Positions 1-8,311 of a DNA stretch of 25,173 nt are shown here, in pieces (position 1 is the first letter of the stretch; each line of letters opens with the position of its first letter). The notes beneath the pieces were generated by a model that worked only from the letters and a program-made list of their open reading frames with translations, had not been told where the DNA came from and did not search any database. The position numbers were made by a program, and so were the translations under genes. Source of the stretch: an uncultured Bacteroidota bacterium (GTDB taxonomy: Bacteria > Bacteroidota > Bacteroidia > Flavobacteriales > UA16); NCBI GenBank assembly GCA_902578505.1, contig CACHDD010000011.1, positions 1-25,173 on the forward strand, read 5' to 3'.

Positions 1-1
1 A

Positions 2-1549
2 AGTATAGAAATACTCAATAACGTCAAAGACAAGTACGAGGAACACCATTGTGTAAGCTACACTGATGAGGCAATTAATGCTTGTGTGAAGTTAACAGCT
101 AGATATATAACTGATAGACATCTACCAGATAAGGCAATCGATGCTTTAGATGAAGTTGGCTCAAGAGTACACCTAAACAACATCCATGTTCCTCAAGAAA
201 TTCTAGATATTGAAGAAGAAGTTGAGAGAATTAAAGAGGAGAAAGTAAGGGTTGTAAGGTCTCAGAGATATGAGGAAGCTGCTAAACTTAGAGATACTGA
301 GAGAAACCTAAACGAGAGACTTGATTCTGCTAAAAAGAAGTGGGAAGAAGAGAATAAAAACATGCGTGTAACTGTAACAGAAGAGCACGTTGGAGATGTT
401 GTTGCAATGATGACCGGTATTCCTGTTAAGCGAATTGCAGAAAAGGAAAGCGGTAAGCTTGCAAGGATGGATAAGGACATTGAAGGCAAGGTTATAGGCC
501 AAGAGGAAGCAATCAATAAGGTCGTAAAGGCAATTAAGAGAAATAGAGCTGGATTAAAAGATCCAAATAAGCCTATTGGATCGTTTATTTTCCTTGGCCC
601 TACTGGAGTTGGTAAAACTCAACTAGCTAAAATTTTAGCTCAATTCATGTTCGATAGTGATGATGCACTCATCAGAATTGATATGAGTGAATACATGGAG
701 AAGTTTGCCGTTTCAAGGTTAGTTGGAGCGCCTCCTGGTTACGTGGGCTATGAAGAAGGCGGTCAACTTACTGAAAAGGTAAGAAGACGCCCCTACTCTA
801 TTATTCTCCTAGATGAAATAGAAAAAGCCCATCCAGATGTCTTCAATTTACTTCTTCAAGCTCTTGATGATGGCCAAATGACAGACAGCCTTGGAAGAAA
901 GATTGATTTCAGAAACACTGTAATGATTATGACTTCTAACATTGGAGCTCGTCAGTTAGCTGATTTTGGCTCAGGTTTAGGATTTAGCACAGCTGCTGCA
1001 AAACAAAATGAGGAAAGCAATAAAAACAGTGTAATTCAAACTGCATTGAAAAGAGCTTTTGCTCCTGAGTTCTTAAACAGAATAGATGATGTCATTCTAT
1101 TCCAATCTCTTAAGAGTGAACATATTCACTCCATTATAGATATTGAACTACAATTTTTGTCAAAGCGAGTTGTGGATTTGGGTTATGGATTTGAGGTAAC
1201 TGACTCAGCAAAAGACTTTATTGTTGAAAAGGGTTATGATGAGAAATACGGAGCAAGACCTCTTAAAAGAGCTATTCAGAAGCATCTTGAGGATCCATTC
1301 GCAGAAGAAATTATTAACTCATCCGTTGAAGAAGGAGATTTACTTAAAGCTGATTACGTTAAAGGTGATGAAGGCTTAATTATATCAGTCCATAAGGGTG
1401 GGCTATTAGAAATGCCTGATGGAGCAAAAGAAGCTTTAGAGGCTGAGTCCAAAAAGAAAGCTCCAGCTAAGAAAAAGCCATCTAAAACTGTTAAGTCGAA
1501 GAAGGAAAAGCCAGATACAGAAGCAGAAGAAAATGCTGAAGCGAAGTAA
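2..1549 (+). CDS. clpC: ATP-dependent Clp protease ATP-binding subunit ClpC, 3' part (5' end outside window)
   Basis: Hsp100 AAA+ unfoldase that feeds substrates to the ClpP peptidase in the cytoplasm. The reading frame is open from base 2, so the gene is cut by the window edge; about 515 residues of a protein usually about 850 long remain. In order these hold: the end of the first AAA+ module (RHLPDKAIDALDEVGS); a middle coiled region with a UVR motif (RYEEAAKLRD, near nt 266-300), which marks ClpC rather than ClpB; and the second AAA+ module with Walker A GPTGVGKT (nt 596-619), Walker B LLDEIEKAHPD, and a C-terminal domain (GARPLKRAIQ). After the family's normal end comes a Lys/Ala-rich then acidic tail ending EENAEAK. 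The ftsB-like gene starts inside its last codons. A GTG at 86 is not the real start. The identification is very secure; the only doubt is the clpC versus clpA name. Confidence 0.93.
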   Translation, partial: SIEILNNVKDKYEEHHCVSYTDEAINACVKLTARYITDRHLPDKAIDALDEVGSRVHLNNIHVPQEILDIEEEVERIKEEKVRVVRSQRYEEAAKLRDTERNLNERLDSAKKKWEEENKNMRVTVTEEHVGDVVAMMTGIPVKRIAEKESGKLARMDKDIEGKVIGQEEAINKVVKAIKRNRAGLKDPNKPIGSFIFLGPTGVGKTQLAKILAQFMFDSDDALIRIDMSEYMEKFAVSRLVGAPPGYVGYEEGGQLTEKVRRRPYSIILLDEIEKAHPDVFNLLLQALDDGQMTDSLGRKIDFRNTVMIMTSNIGARQLADFGSGLGFSTAAAKQNEESNKNSVIQTALKRAFAPEFLNRIDDVILFQSLKSEHIHSIIDIELQFLSKRVVDLGYGFEVTDSAKDFIVEKGYDEKYGARPLKRAIQKHLEDPFAEEIINSSVEEGDLLKADYVKGDEGLIISVHKGGLLEMPDGAKEALEAESKKKAPAKKKPSKTVKSKKEKPDTEAEENAEAK

Positions 1550-1853
1550 AAAGATACTCTTAGTTGTATATGATTTTATACTGTATATTCTGAAGAATAG
1601 ATATGGAGCTACCTCAGTTTTAGCGCTTGGTTGGGTAATTTTTATAAGTGATATCGATTTGGGCTTTATTATTCAAGAACAAATCGAACTAAACAAAATG
1701 AAAAAGGAGGTTGAAAGAGTCATTGTCAAAAATGATGAACTCATTCTTAAATTGATAGAAATTGATGAAAACCCAAAGATTTTAGAAAGGATTGCAAGGG
1801 AAAGGTACTTTATGAAAAAGCCCCTTGAGGAAGTTTATAGGATAGTGGATTAA
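1533..1853 (+). CDS. FtsB/DivIC-family septum formation initiator protein
   Basis: Small bitopic membrane protein of 106 residues. It has a short basic N-terminus, one membrane segment (about residues 24-44, ATSVLALGWVIFIS) and a coiled coil (about 47-80, rich in Glu/Lys with Leu/Ile spacing). It ends with the motif ARERYFMKKPLEEVY, typical of Bacteroidota DivIC/FtsB proteins. Family members join FtsL and FtsQ/DivIB in the divisome and help activate septal peptidoglycan synthesis. The ATG lies 17 nt inside clpC in another frame, so the two are probably co-transcribed and translationally coupled. Its stop overlaps the stop of the facing NTF2-like gene by 4 nt. The family call rests on architecture and the C-terminal motif; FtsB and DivIC cannot be told apart here. 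Confidence 0.85.
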   Translation: MLKRSKKILLVVYDFILYILKNRYGATSVLALGWVIFISDIDLGFIIQEQIELNKMKKEVERVIVKNDELILKLIEIDENPKILERIARERYFMKKPLEEVYRIVD

Positions 1854-2278
1854 CCGCTTGAATGATCAGCAATTATTACCCACTTACCTTCTGTCTTCTT
1901 CCAAATCAAACTGTACATTCCGTGTTGATCCTCGCTGATTTTCCAAGCCCCTATTAGAAGTGCTACTTCATCAGATAATTGAGTCCACGATCTATTTGAA
2001 AAAGTCAGATTACCCATTTCTTCTTTGTTTGGGTAACCTTTTTTGTAGTTTGATAAGGTTTTTTGGTATCCGTTATTGACCCCACTATTTCCAATAAAAA
2101 GCAAGCTGTCTGATTCCCAGTATCCTACCATAAAAGAATCGATATCTCCCCTATTCCAAGCATCTTGTTGAGCTTTCATTGTGGATGCGACTTCAGTCGG
2201 CATGCCTGGCACTTGGATTTGGCTTAAAGCATTTAAATTCAGATGGAACAAAACATATGTAAAAAGTATCCTATACAT
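1850..2278 (-). CDS. Secreted NTF2/SnoaL-like (DUF4440-type) protein
   Basis: A 142-residue protein with an N-terminal signal peptide (about residues 1-19, MYRILFTYVLFHLNLNALS). One compact NTF2-like fold follows: helix AQQDAWNRGDIDSFMVGY, then WESDSLLFIGN, a loop, and closing strands ALLIGAWKI, GMYSLIWKK and GKWVIIADHSS. This pattern matches SnoaL-like/DUF4440 proteins, whose cone-shaped fold can bind small ligands or act enzymatically. No catalytic residue can be assigned. The start overlaps the end of ychF by 8 nt (2271-2278), implying co-transcription, although no functional link to YchF is obvious. The product is probably periplasmic. Fold assignment is fairly good; function is unknown. 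Confidence 0.75.
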   Translation of the reverse strand: MYRILFTYVLFHLNLNALSQIQVPGMPTEVASTMKAQQDAWNRGDIDSFMVGYWESDSLLFIGNSGVNNGYQKTLSNYKKGYPNKEEMGNLTFSNRSWTQLSDEVALLIGAWKISEDQHGMYSLIWKKTEGKWVIIADHSSG

Positions 2279-3368
2279 TGAATCTAAAGTGCATTACATC
2301 TCCATCTTGAACTATGTATTCCTTCCCCTCTATTGATAGTTTACCTGCTTCTTTAACTGCTAATTCTGAGCCGTGGTCCAAATAGTCGTTATAAGCAATT
2401 ACTTCTGCTCTGATAAAGCCCTTTTCAAAGTCAGTATGAATGACTCCAGCTGCTTGAGGAGCAGTAGATCCTTTTCTGACAGTCCAAGCCCTAACTTCCT
2501 TCTCTCCTGCAGTGAAATAAGTCTGCAAGCTTAGTAGATCGTATGCTGTTCTGATGAGTTTGGCCACCCCAGGCTCTTCTAAGCCTATATCGTTCAAGAA
2601 CATTTCCCTTTCTTCAGCATCCTCAAAATCAGCTATATCAGCCTCGATTTCTGCTCCAATTATTAAGGTCTTTGCTCCTTCCTCATTTGCCATTGCTTTA
2701 ACCTTTTCTACGTAATTATTGCCACTAACGACACTTGCCTCATCAACATTACAAACGTACAGAACAGGCTTAGCAGTAAGTAATTGCATTTCCTTCATTA
2801 AAGGTTCTTCTGACTCCTCTACCTCTAACATTCTAGCGTTCTTGCCGCTCATTAGGAGAGAGTAAAGCTTTTCGTAAAACTCTAGTGTTTTAACGGCTTC
2901 TTTATCACCAGTTCTAGCAGCTTTGCCAATTTTCTCCTTTTTTGCCTCTACAGTTTCAAGGTCTTTTAGTTGTAATTCTAAATCAATTACTTCTTTGTCT
3001 CTAATTGGATCAACACTTCCGTCAACGTGTACAATGTTGTCGTTATCATAGCATCTTAACACGTGTAGAATCGCGTCAGTAGTTCTAATGTTGCCAAGGA
3101 ATTTATTGCCAAGCCCTTCCCCTTTACTTGCACCTTTAACAAGCCCTGCAATATCAACGATCTCAACTGTGGTTGGAATTACATTTTGAGGATTTACGAG
3201 TTCAGCTAGCTTGTTTAACCTAGGGTCTGGCACAGTGATTACACCTAGGTTTGGCTCAATAGTACAAAATGGGAAATTTGCACTCTGTGCTTTTGCATTT
3301 GATAAGCAATTAAACAAGGTTGATTTACCAACGTTTGGTAAACCTACTATACCACATTGAAGAGCCAT
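2271..3368 (-). CDS. ychF: Redox-regulated ATPase/GTPase YchF (Obg-like)
   Basis: Universal cytoplasmic P-loop ATPase of the Obg/TRAFAC class, associated with ribosomes and the oxidative stress response. The 365 residues match the family length. Visible motifs are the P-loop GLPNVGKST (residues 9-17), G3 DIAGLV (72-77), and the altered G4 motif NVDE (207-210) in place of NKxD, the YchF hallmark that shifts preference to ATP. A coiled-coil insert follows G3, and the C-terminus is a TGS domain ending MHFRFNV. The ATG at 3368 lies 22 nt downstream of a good -7 box (3391-3398). The NTF2-like gene overlaps its end. The upstream region is shared with the divergent transketolase operon. Confidence 0.97.
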   Translation of the reverse strand: MALQCGIVGLPNVGKSTLFNCLSNAKAQSANFPFCTIEPNLGVITVPDPRLNKLAELVNPQNVIPTTVEIVDIAGLVKGASKGEGLGNKFLGNIRTTDAILHVLRCYDNDNIVHVDGSVDPIRDKEVIDLELQLKDLETVEAKKEKIGKAARTGDKEAVKTLEFYEKLYSLLMSGKNARMLEVEESEEPLMKEMQLLTAKPVLYVCNVDEASVVSGNNYVEKVKAMANEEGAKTLIIGAEIEADIADFEDAEEREMFLNDIGLEEPGVAKLIRTAYDLLSLQTYFTAGEKEVRAWTVRKGSTAPQAAGVIHTDFEKGFIRAEVIAYNDYLDHGSELAVKEAGKLSIEGKEYIVQDGDVMHFRFNV

Positions 3369-3390
3369 GACATTAAAATTATTTGGATTG

Positions 3391-3398
3391 CAAAGGTA
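3391..3398 (-). promoter_or_regulatory. Putative Bacteroidota promoter -7 box for ychF
   Basis: The minus strand reads TACCTTTG, an exact match to TAnnTTTG. Transcription would start near 3386, giving a leader of about 18 nt. No convincing -33 element is visible at the usual spacing. Confidence 0.6.
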
Positions 3399-3429
3399 GA
3401 TAATTAACCTCTCAACGAATTACCATAGT

Positions 3430-3438
3430 TTATCCACA
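3430..3438 (+). promoter_or_regulatory. Perfect DnaA-box-like 9-mer TTATCCACA
   Basis: An exact match to the consensus DnaA box, in the 145-nt intergenic region between divergent ychF and the transketolase operon, about 29 nt upstream of the transketolase -7 box. It is a single copy with no cluster, so it is not an origin. A 9-mer match somewhere in 25 kb is not very unlikely by chance, so this is only a weak candidate for DnaA regulation. Confidence 0.25.
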
Positions 3439-3466
3439 CTGTGAAGGTTATACAGGTCCACTTAAG

Positions 3467-3474
3467 TACTTTTG
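3467..3474 (+). promoter_or_regulatory. Putative Bacteroidota promoter -7 box for the transketolase operon
   Basis: TACTTTTG is an exact match to TAnnTTTG, placed 39 nt before the ATG at 3514. The expected leader is about 33 nt. It is divergent from the ychF box at 3391-3398. Confidence 0.6.
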
Positions 3475-3513
3475 TAGTGCATAAAAAGTATACCTAAACA
3501 ACCACATATATTA

Positions 3514-4356
3514 ATGAGCACACAAGCTACCCCTGCCCTTTGTTCACAGATTAGAAGAGACATTTTAAGAATGGTCCACGGGGCTTCATCAGGCCATCCT
3601 GGAGGTTCTCTTGGATGCGTTGAATTACTGGTGAAATTATATTTTGACACAATGAATATTGACCCATCTAATTTTTATATGGACGGAAAAGGAGAAGATT
3701 TGTTTTTCCTTTCAAATGGACACATTAGTCCTGTTTGGTATAGTGTTCTTTCAAGAAGGGGATTTTTCCCAACTGAAGAGCTTGCAACATTCCGAAAGAT
3801 TAATTCAAGAGTACAGGGTCACCCTGCTACTGAAGAGGGTCTACCAGGAATAAGAGTTGCTTCTGGCTCATTAGGTCAAGGATTAAGTGTTGCAATTGGA
3901 GCTGCTGAAACTAAGAGATTAAATGGTGAAGAAACTTGGGTATACACTCTTCATGGGGATGGTGAGCTTCAAGAAGGCCAAATCTGGGAAGCAGCCATGT
4001 ACGCAGCCCATAACAATGTAGACAATATTTTATCATTTGTTGATTGCAATGGACAGCAAATCGACGGTCCTTGTGACGAAGTTCTTTCGCTTTCAGATTT
4101 ATCGGGCAAATTCACAGCATTTGGTTGGCATGTTATGGAATGCGATGGCCATGATCTAGATGATATCCAAAGAGTTATAGACGAGGCTCATTCTAGGCGA
4201 GGCTCTGGTGTTCCATGCATTGTTTTAATGGTAACTGCCATGGGCAAGGGCGTTGACTTTATGGAAGGAACTCACAAGTGGCATGGCGTTGCTCCAAATG
4301 ATGAGCAATTAGCAGACGCACTTTCTCAACTAGAAGAGACGTTAGGAGATTACTAA
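3514..4356 (+). CDS. Transketolase, N-terminal (thiamine diphosphate-binding) subunit
   Basis: First half of a two-gene transketolase, which moves two-carbon units between ketose and aldose phosphates in the non-oxidative pentose phosphate pathway. The 280 residues correspond to the PP domain. Visible are SSGHPGG (26-32), the SLGQGLSVAIGAA stretch, and the ThDP/Mg motif from GDG (148-150) to N179 (NGQQIDG). No pyrimidine-binding domain is present; that half lies at 5813-6775. Such a split is common in Bacteroidota, archaea and some other bacteria, and both halves are intact here, so this is not a broken gene. What is unusual is that a vWA gene separates the two halves. The ATG at 3514 has a promoter box 39 nt upstream. 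Confidence 0.95.
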   Translation: MSTQATPALCSQIRRDILRMVHGASSGHPGGSLGCVELLVKLYFDTMNIDPSNFYMDGKGEDLFFLSNGHISPVWYSVLSRRGFFPTEELATFRKINSRVQGHPATEEGLPGIRVASGSLGQGLSVAIGAAETKRLNGEETWVYTLHGDGELQEGQIWEAAMYAAHNNVDNILSFVDCNGQQIDGPCDEVLSLSDLSGKFTAFGWHVMECDGHDLDDIQRVIDEAHSRRGSGVPCIVLMVTAMGKGVDFMEGTHKWHGVAPNDEQLADALSQLEETLGDY

Positions 4357-4404
4357 ACTCCGTTGGACTACAATAAATACATAAAAGCAATTCCCAAAGC
4401 CCAA

Positions 4405-5820
4405 ATGAGGGTCTTTGTTGCTCTATTGGCCTTATTATTTTCCTATCCAAAGCTTTTAGCCCAAAACACTTCTAAAGAAGCTCTCCTTAGCTATGACAGT
4501 TCTGAAGAGGCAACAGATGGTCCTACTAGGATACTCTTTGTATTCGATGCTTCTAATAGCATGAACGCATTTTGGAGTGGTGAAAGAAAAATCACTCTTG
4601 CTACAAAACTACTTTCAACATCTCTTGCTGCGCTTTATGGTACACCAGATTTGGAATTGGGATTACGCGCATATGGCCACCAAACAAAGCATGTAGAAGG
4701 CCAACAAGATTGCGATGATACCGAATTAGTTGTTCCTATTAAACACGGGTCAAATCTCATTATTAAGCAAGAACTATCAAGGTTAAGAGCTCAAGGCACT
4801 ACCCCAATTGCAAGATCACTAGAAAGAGCTGCTGAAGACTTTCCTGAAGAACCAGGTAGAAACATCATAATTTTAATTACTGATGGAATTGAGGCTTGCG
4901 ATGAAGATCCATGTGCTGTTAGCAGAATGCTTCAATCTAAAGGAATTGTAGTCAAGCCATTCATAATAGGAATAGGTATAGATGATAAGCACAAAGAAAG
5001 CCTCATGTGTGTTGGTAATTTCTACGATGCATCAAACCCTGAAGTTTTTGAGTCTGTTCTTGATTTGGTTTTAGAGCAAGCACTTCACAATACAACTGTA
5101 CAAGTTGACTTATTAGACAATCGTGGAAAGCCAACGATTACAGACGTCCCTATGACTTTTACAGATGTAAGATCAGGTGCACATGAGCCACAAGTGGTAC
5201 ATACTTTAGGTTACAACAATTTGACTGACACCTTTTATCTTGATCCTGTACCTACGTACGAACTAAAAGTCCATACTCTTCCAGAAAGAGGAATGGAGGA
5301 AGTAAACCTTGCTCCAGGAAGGCATAATATTATTTCTGTGCCAAATATGTCACAAGGTGTTGTAACGCCTCAATTCCCAACAACTAGACGTACTGATTAC
5401 GGGTCTATTAGTGTTGATTTGTTTGAATCTGGAGAGTGTGAATCATTTTATACTATGAATTTAGGTTCGTCTATCAGATTACTAACGGGCACTTACGATT
5501 TAGTGTTTCACACCACTCCTATAACAAGAGTTGAAGGAGTTGAAATCAAAGAAGGCGACATTATGCCTGTTACAATTGCAGCACCTGGTGCTCTAATGCT
5601 TCAATCATCTGTTTCTGGATATGGAAGTATAGTTGACGCAACAACACTAGAACACGTAGTGCAATTTGGAAACGGCAACCCTGCTGGAAGGTATACCTTA
5701 CAGCCAGGCACCTACACGATTATTTTTAGAGCGAGACAAGCTCACTCTTCTAAATACAGTATTAGAAAAACTATCACTATCACATCGGGAACAACCCAAA
5801 ATCTGAACATCCATGAATGA
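4405..5820 (+). CDS. Secreted von Willebrand factor A domain protein, between the transketolase genes
   Basis: I place the start at ATG 4405 because it gives a clean signal peptide (residues 1-20, [20 protein letters not shown]). The frame runs back to a TTG at 4363, which would add 14 polar residues ahead of it. Residues about 41-227 form a vWA domain with an intact metal-ion site: DASNS (D48, S50, S52), GTTPI (T132/T133) and TDG (D160). Further Cys residues at 103, 165, 170 and 202 suggest disulfides outside the cytoplasm. The rest, about 230-471, looks like two or three beta-sandwich modules, with [11 protein letters not shown] and [10 protein letters not shown] resembling PEGA-type repeats. 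There is no T9SS tail or lipobox. It lies 48 nt after the transketolase N-subunit and overlaps the C-subunit by 8 nt, so it should be co-transcribed. vWA proteins generally bind partners; the ligand here is unknown. Confidence 0.82.
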   Translation: MRVFVALLALLFSYPKLLAQNTSKEALLSYDSSEEATDGPTRILFVFDASNSMNAFWSGERKITLATKLLSTSLAALYGTPDLELGLRAYGHQTKHVEGQQDCDDTELVVPIKHGSNLIIKQELSRLRAQGTTPIARSLERAAEDFPEEPGRNIIILITDGIEACDEDPCAVSRMLQSKGIVVKPFIIGIGIDDKHKESLMCVGNFYDASNPEVFESVLDLVLEQALHNTTVQVDLLDNRGKPTITDVPMTFTDVRSGAHEPQVVHTLGYNNLTDTFYLDPVPTYELKVHTLPERGMEEVNLAPGRHNIISVPNMSQGVVTPQFPTTRRTDYGSISVDLFESGECESFYTMNLGSSIRLLTGTYDLVFHTTPITRVEGVEIKEGDIMPVTIAAPGALMLQSSVSGYGSIVDATTLEHVVQFGNGNPAGRYTLQPGTYTIIFRARQAHSSKYSIRKTITITSGTTQNLNIHE

Positions 5821-6775
5821 ATTGTCTGATAAAATAAATTTGAATCCTACAGAATCTAAAGACACTAGATCCGGATTTGGCGCAGGATTATCTGAGCTTG
5901 GAGAGAAAAACAACAATGTTGTTGCTCTTTGTGCCGATTTAACTGGTTCACTCAAAATGGATGCATTTAGGGATTCACATCCTGACAGGTTTTTCCAAGT
6001 TGGTATTGCTGAAGCTAATATGATAGGAATGGCAGCAGGAATGACAATTGGTGGCAAGATTCCATTTACTGGAACGTTCGCCAACTTCTCAACTGGAAGG
6101 GTTTACGACCAAATACGCCAAAGCGTTGCCTACAGCGAAAAGAACGTAAAAATATGTGCTTCTCACGCAGGTCTAACTCTAGGTGAAGATGGAGCAACTC
6201 ACCAGATTTTAGAGGATATAGGAATGATGAAGATGCTACCAAATATGGTGGTGATAAATCCTGCTGACTACGAGCAAACAAGACAGGCTACTCTTGCAAT
6301 TGCTGAACACCACGGCCCTGTTTATTTAAGATTTGGAAGACCCAAAGTTCCAGTGTTCTACAATAAGAGCGACAAATTCGAGATTGGAAAGGCAGATGTA
6401 CTAATGACTGGTACAGATGTGACAATAATTGCTACAGGCCACTTGGTTTGGGAAGCGTTACAAGCTGCCCAAAAATTAAAAGAAGAAGGAATTAGTGCTG
6501 AAGTAATCAATATGCACACTATTAAACCTATTGATTCAAATGCAATTATTGAGAGTGCTAAAAAGACCGGTAAGGTTGTAACTGCAGAAGAGCACCAAAA
6601 ATTTGGTGGGCTTGGTGAGAGTGTAGCTCAAGTATTAGCTGAAAACCTCCCTACTCCAATGAGATTTGTAGCTGTTGACGACAGTTTTGGTGAAAGTGGA
6701 AAACCCGCACAACTCATGGAGAAGTACGGGCTTTCAGCAAGTAACATTGTGTCTAAAGCAAAAGAATTGCTCTAG
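5813..6775 (+). CDS. Transketolase, C-terminal (pyrimidine-binding) subunit
   Basis: Second half of the split transketolase, 320 residues. It has the Pyr domain with the catalytic glutamate in GIAEANM (E67), which activates the thiamine diphosphate. [15 protein letters not shown] contains the substrate-binding loop. A C-terminal transketolase domain follows ([27 protein letters not shown]). The start codon overlaps the last 8 nt of the vWA gene, which implies translational coupling to that gene rather than directly to its own partner subunit. The stop lies 5 nt from the stop of the facing dapA gene. A terminator-like hairpin sits just beyond, inside dapA (6809-6840). Confidence 0.95.
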   Translation: MNELSDKINLNPTESKDTRSGFGAGLSELGEKNNNVVALCADLTGSLKMDAFRDSHPDRFFQVGIAEANMIGMAAGMTIGGKIPFTGTFANFSTGRVYDQIRQSVAYSEKNVKICASHAGLTLGEDGATHQILEDIGMMKMLPNMVVINPADYEQTRQATLAIAEHHGPVYLRFGRPKVPVFYNKSDKFEIGKADVLMTGTDVTIIATGHLVWEALQAAQKLKEEGISAEVINMHTIKPIDSNAIIESAKKTGKVVTAEEHQKFGGLGESVAQVLAENLPTPMRFVAVDDSFGESGKPAQLMEKYGLSASNIVSKAKELL

Positions 6776-6780
6776 AAAAC

Positions 6781-7668
6781 CTAAGCTATTTCAACATCTA
6801 AATCTGCTAAGCAGCTGTAGAGTTTATCTCTCAGCTGCTTTGTTGCTTTAACAAGCGGAAGTCTAGTTTCATCACTACACAGTCCAATAATATCCATTAC
6901 AGATTTTATTCCAGTAGGATTTCCTTCTTCAAATATTGCTTCAATAATAGGGTTCAATTTGTGATGCATTTCCCTTGCTTCTACAATTTGGCCAAACAAC
7001 GCTTGATTTACCATAGCACCAAACCTTTTAGGTATAGCATTACCAATTACAGAAATCACCCCATTAGCACCAGAAGAAATCATAGCTAGAGTTAATCCGT
7101 CATCTCCTGAGAACACTTGAAAATCTTCAGGCTTAGACCTTAATATTTCATCAACTTGTGATAAATCACCACTTGCCTCTTTAATAGCTATGATGTTCTT
7201 GTGATTGGATAATTCCAAAGTTGTTGAAGCAGCCATATTGCTCCCAGTTCTTGAAGGAACATTGTAAAGAATTACCGGTTTTGGAGAAGTGTCTGCTACT
7301 CTATTAAAGTGCTCAATAATTCCTTTTTGGCTTGGCTTATTGTAATTAGGCGATGCACTTAAAACTGCATCGACACCATTAAAGTCAAATTCTTCAATCC
7401 TTTTACAAAGAGCAGCAGTGTTGTTGCTTGCTAATCCAACAACAATTGGAAGCCTCTTGTTATTCAATTCTATAATGAAATCTAAGACACTTCTTTGCTC
7501 TTCTAGACTTAAAGTAGGTGTCTCAGCTGTTGTCCCAAGTACAACTAAAAAATCTACGTCAGAGTTAATTAAATGCTCTGTATTACGCTGTAATGCAGGA
7601 TAATCTACCGCCCCGTTCTCATTAAATGGAGTAATCATTGCAACTCCTAATCCACTTAGATTAATCAT
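6781..7668 (-). CDS. dapA: 4-hydroxy-tetrahydrodipicolinate synthase
   Basis: Condenses pyruvate with aspartate semialdehyde, the first committed step of the lysine/diaminopimelate pathway. The protein is a 295-residue TIM barrel. Active-site residues are visible: GTTAE (45-49), Y109 in SPNYNKPSQKG, Y135 in YNVPSRTG, R140, and the Schiff-base lysine K163 in IKEASGD. GTTAE replaces the more usual GTTGE. The ATG at 7668 overlaps the end of the upstream DUF6913-like gene by 4 nt (ATGA type), so the two are coupled. Its 3' coding end contains an inverted repeat that may terminate transcripts from the facing transketolase operon. Confidence 0.96.
   Translation of the reverse strand: MINLSGLGVAMITPFNENGAVDYPALQRNTEHLINSDVDFLVVLGTTAETPTLSLEEQRSVLDFIIELNNKRLPIVVGLASNNTAALCKRIEEFDFNGVDAVLSASPNYNKPSQKGIIEHFNRVADTSPKPVILYNVPSRTGSNMAASTTLELSNHKNIIAIKEASGDLSQVDEILRSKPEDFQVFSGDDGLTLAMISSGANGVISVIGNAIPKRFGAMVNQALFGQIVEAREMHHKLNPIIEAIFEEGNPTGIKSVMDIIGLCSDETRLPLVKATKQLRDKLYSCLADLDVEIA
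6809..6840 (+). terminator. Terminator-like hairpin inside the 3' end of dapA
   Basis: AAGCAGCTG (6809-6817) pairs with CAGCTGCTT (6832-6840). An inner AGAG/CTCT extends this to 13 bp with one bulged T and a 5-nt loop. It begins 34 nt after the transketolase C-subunit stop. The plus-strand tail (TGTTGCTTT) is only weakly T-rich, so termination is plausible but not certain. It is a coding sequence on the other strand. Confidence 0.45.
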
Positions 7669-8261
7669 TTTATGTTTGCTTCTGATATGAAATTAAATGT
7701 TCTATCTATTTGTTCTTTCCAAACTACAAATGGATCTACTTTCAATCCGTCTTCAGTTGGTTTATGTTCAACCCTTCCAATTTTAACGTCGTAGTCTCTA
7801 AATGGCCAATCCTTCTGCTCAGGACCAACTTTCATTTGAGCCATTGACATGTTTAAAACGTGTTTCAAAGGAAGATTAGGCTCGAGCTCTAAGTCAAAAA
7901 GAATATCGAATTCAACATCTGTAAAAGCGTCAATTTCTTTTTTGGGTTTACCATACCAATTAAGATCAGATTTACAGAAATAGCCACTATCAAGTTTTCT
8001 AACTAACCATCCAGGAGTTCTTTTAGCATCAGCATCAACATATGAGAGCATTGATACTCTTTTGACGCCATGGACCTCATGTAAGAATTTTGCAATGTCT
8101 TTTATGGTCCTGTAAAATTTATGATCTCTCTCCAAATAAAGAAGCCCAACACTTTCAGCGTTCTTTAAGCTACATCCCTTTCTAGTTCGGTTTTCATCCT
8201 TATACCTACCTAGGATAAATTTGCTAATGTGATCCTTCCATTTCACTCCGTAAAGGTACAT
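7665..8261 (-). CDS. DUF6913-like protein of unknown function, upstream of dapA
   Basis: A 198-residue cytoplasmic-looking protein without signal peptide or membrane segment. It contains VGLLYLERD, then a helix TIKDIAKFLHEV, VKRVSMLSYVDADAK, a Lys/Tyr-rich stretch (SDLNWYGKPKKEIDAF), and FDILFDLELEPNLPLKHVLNMSMAQMKVGP. From memory this resembles the small Bacteroidota-specific family DUF6913, often seen beside dapA; I could not verify this by search. It overlaps dapA by 4 nt and is the first gene of that pair. No enzyme motif is recognised. No clear TAnnTTTG box precedes it within the 50-nt gap to the divergent lipoprotein gene. Confidence 0.6.
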   Translation of the reverse strand: MYLYGVKWKDHISKFILGRYKDENRTRKGCSLKNAESVGLLYLERDHKFYRTIKDIAKFLHEVHGVKRVSMLSYVDADAKRTPGWLVRKLDSGYFCKSDLNWYGKPKKEIDAFTDVEFDILFDLELEPNLPLKHVLNMSMAQMKVGPEQKDWPFRDYDVKIGRVEHKPTEDGLKVDPFVVWKEQIDRTFNFISEANIK

Positions 8262-8311
8262 GCCTATCCTTATGTGGCACGGTTACTCTTTAATTTTCGT
8301 AAAATTGCAAT

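Noticed and set aside
4363..4404. TTG at 4363 as start of the vWA gene
   Set aside because: It adds 14 charged or polar residues before a textbook signal peptide that begins with ATG 4405.
5698..6084. 128-codon minus-strand ORF across the vWA/transketolase junction
   Set aside because: It lies antisense to two well-supported genes and has no family signal.
3514..6775. Transketolase interrupted by an insertion, i.e. a pseudogene
   Set aside because: Both halves have complete domains, sensible starts and stops, and catalytic residues; two-subunit transketolases are known.
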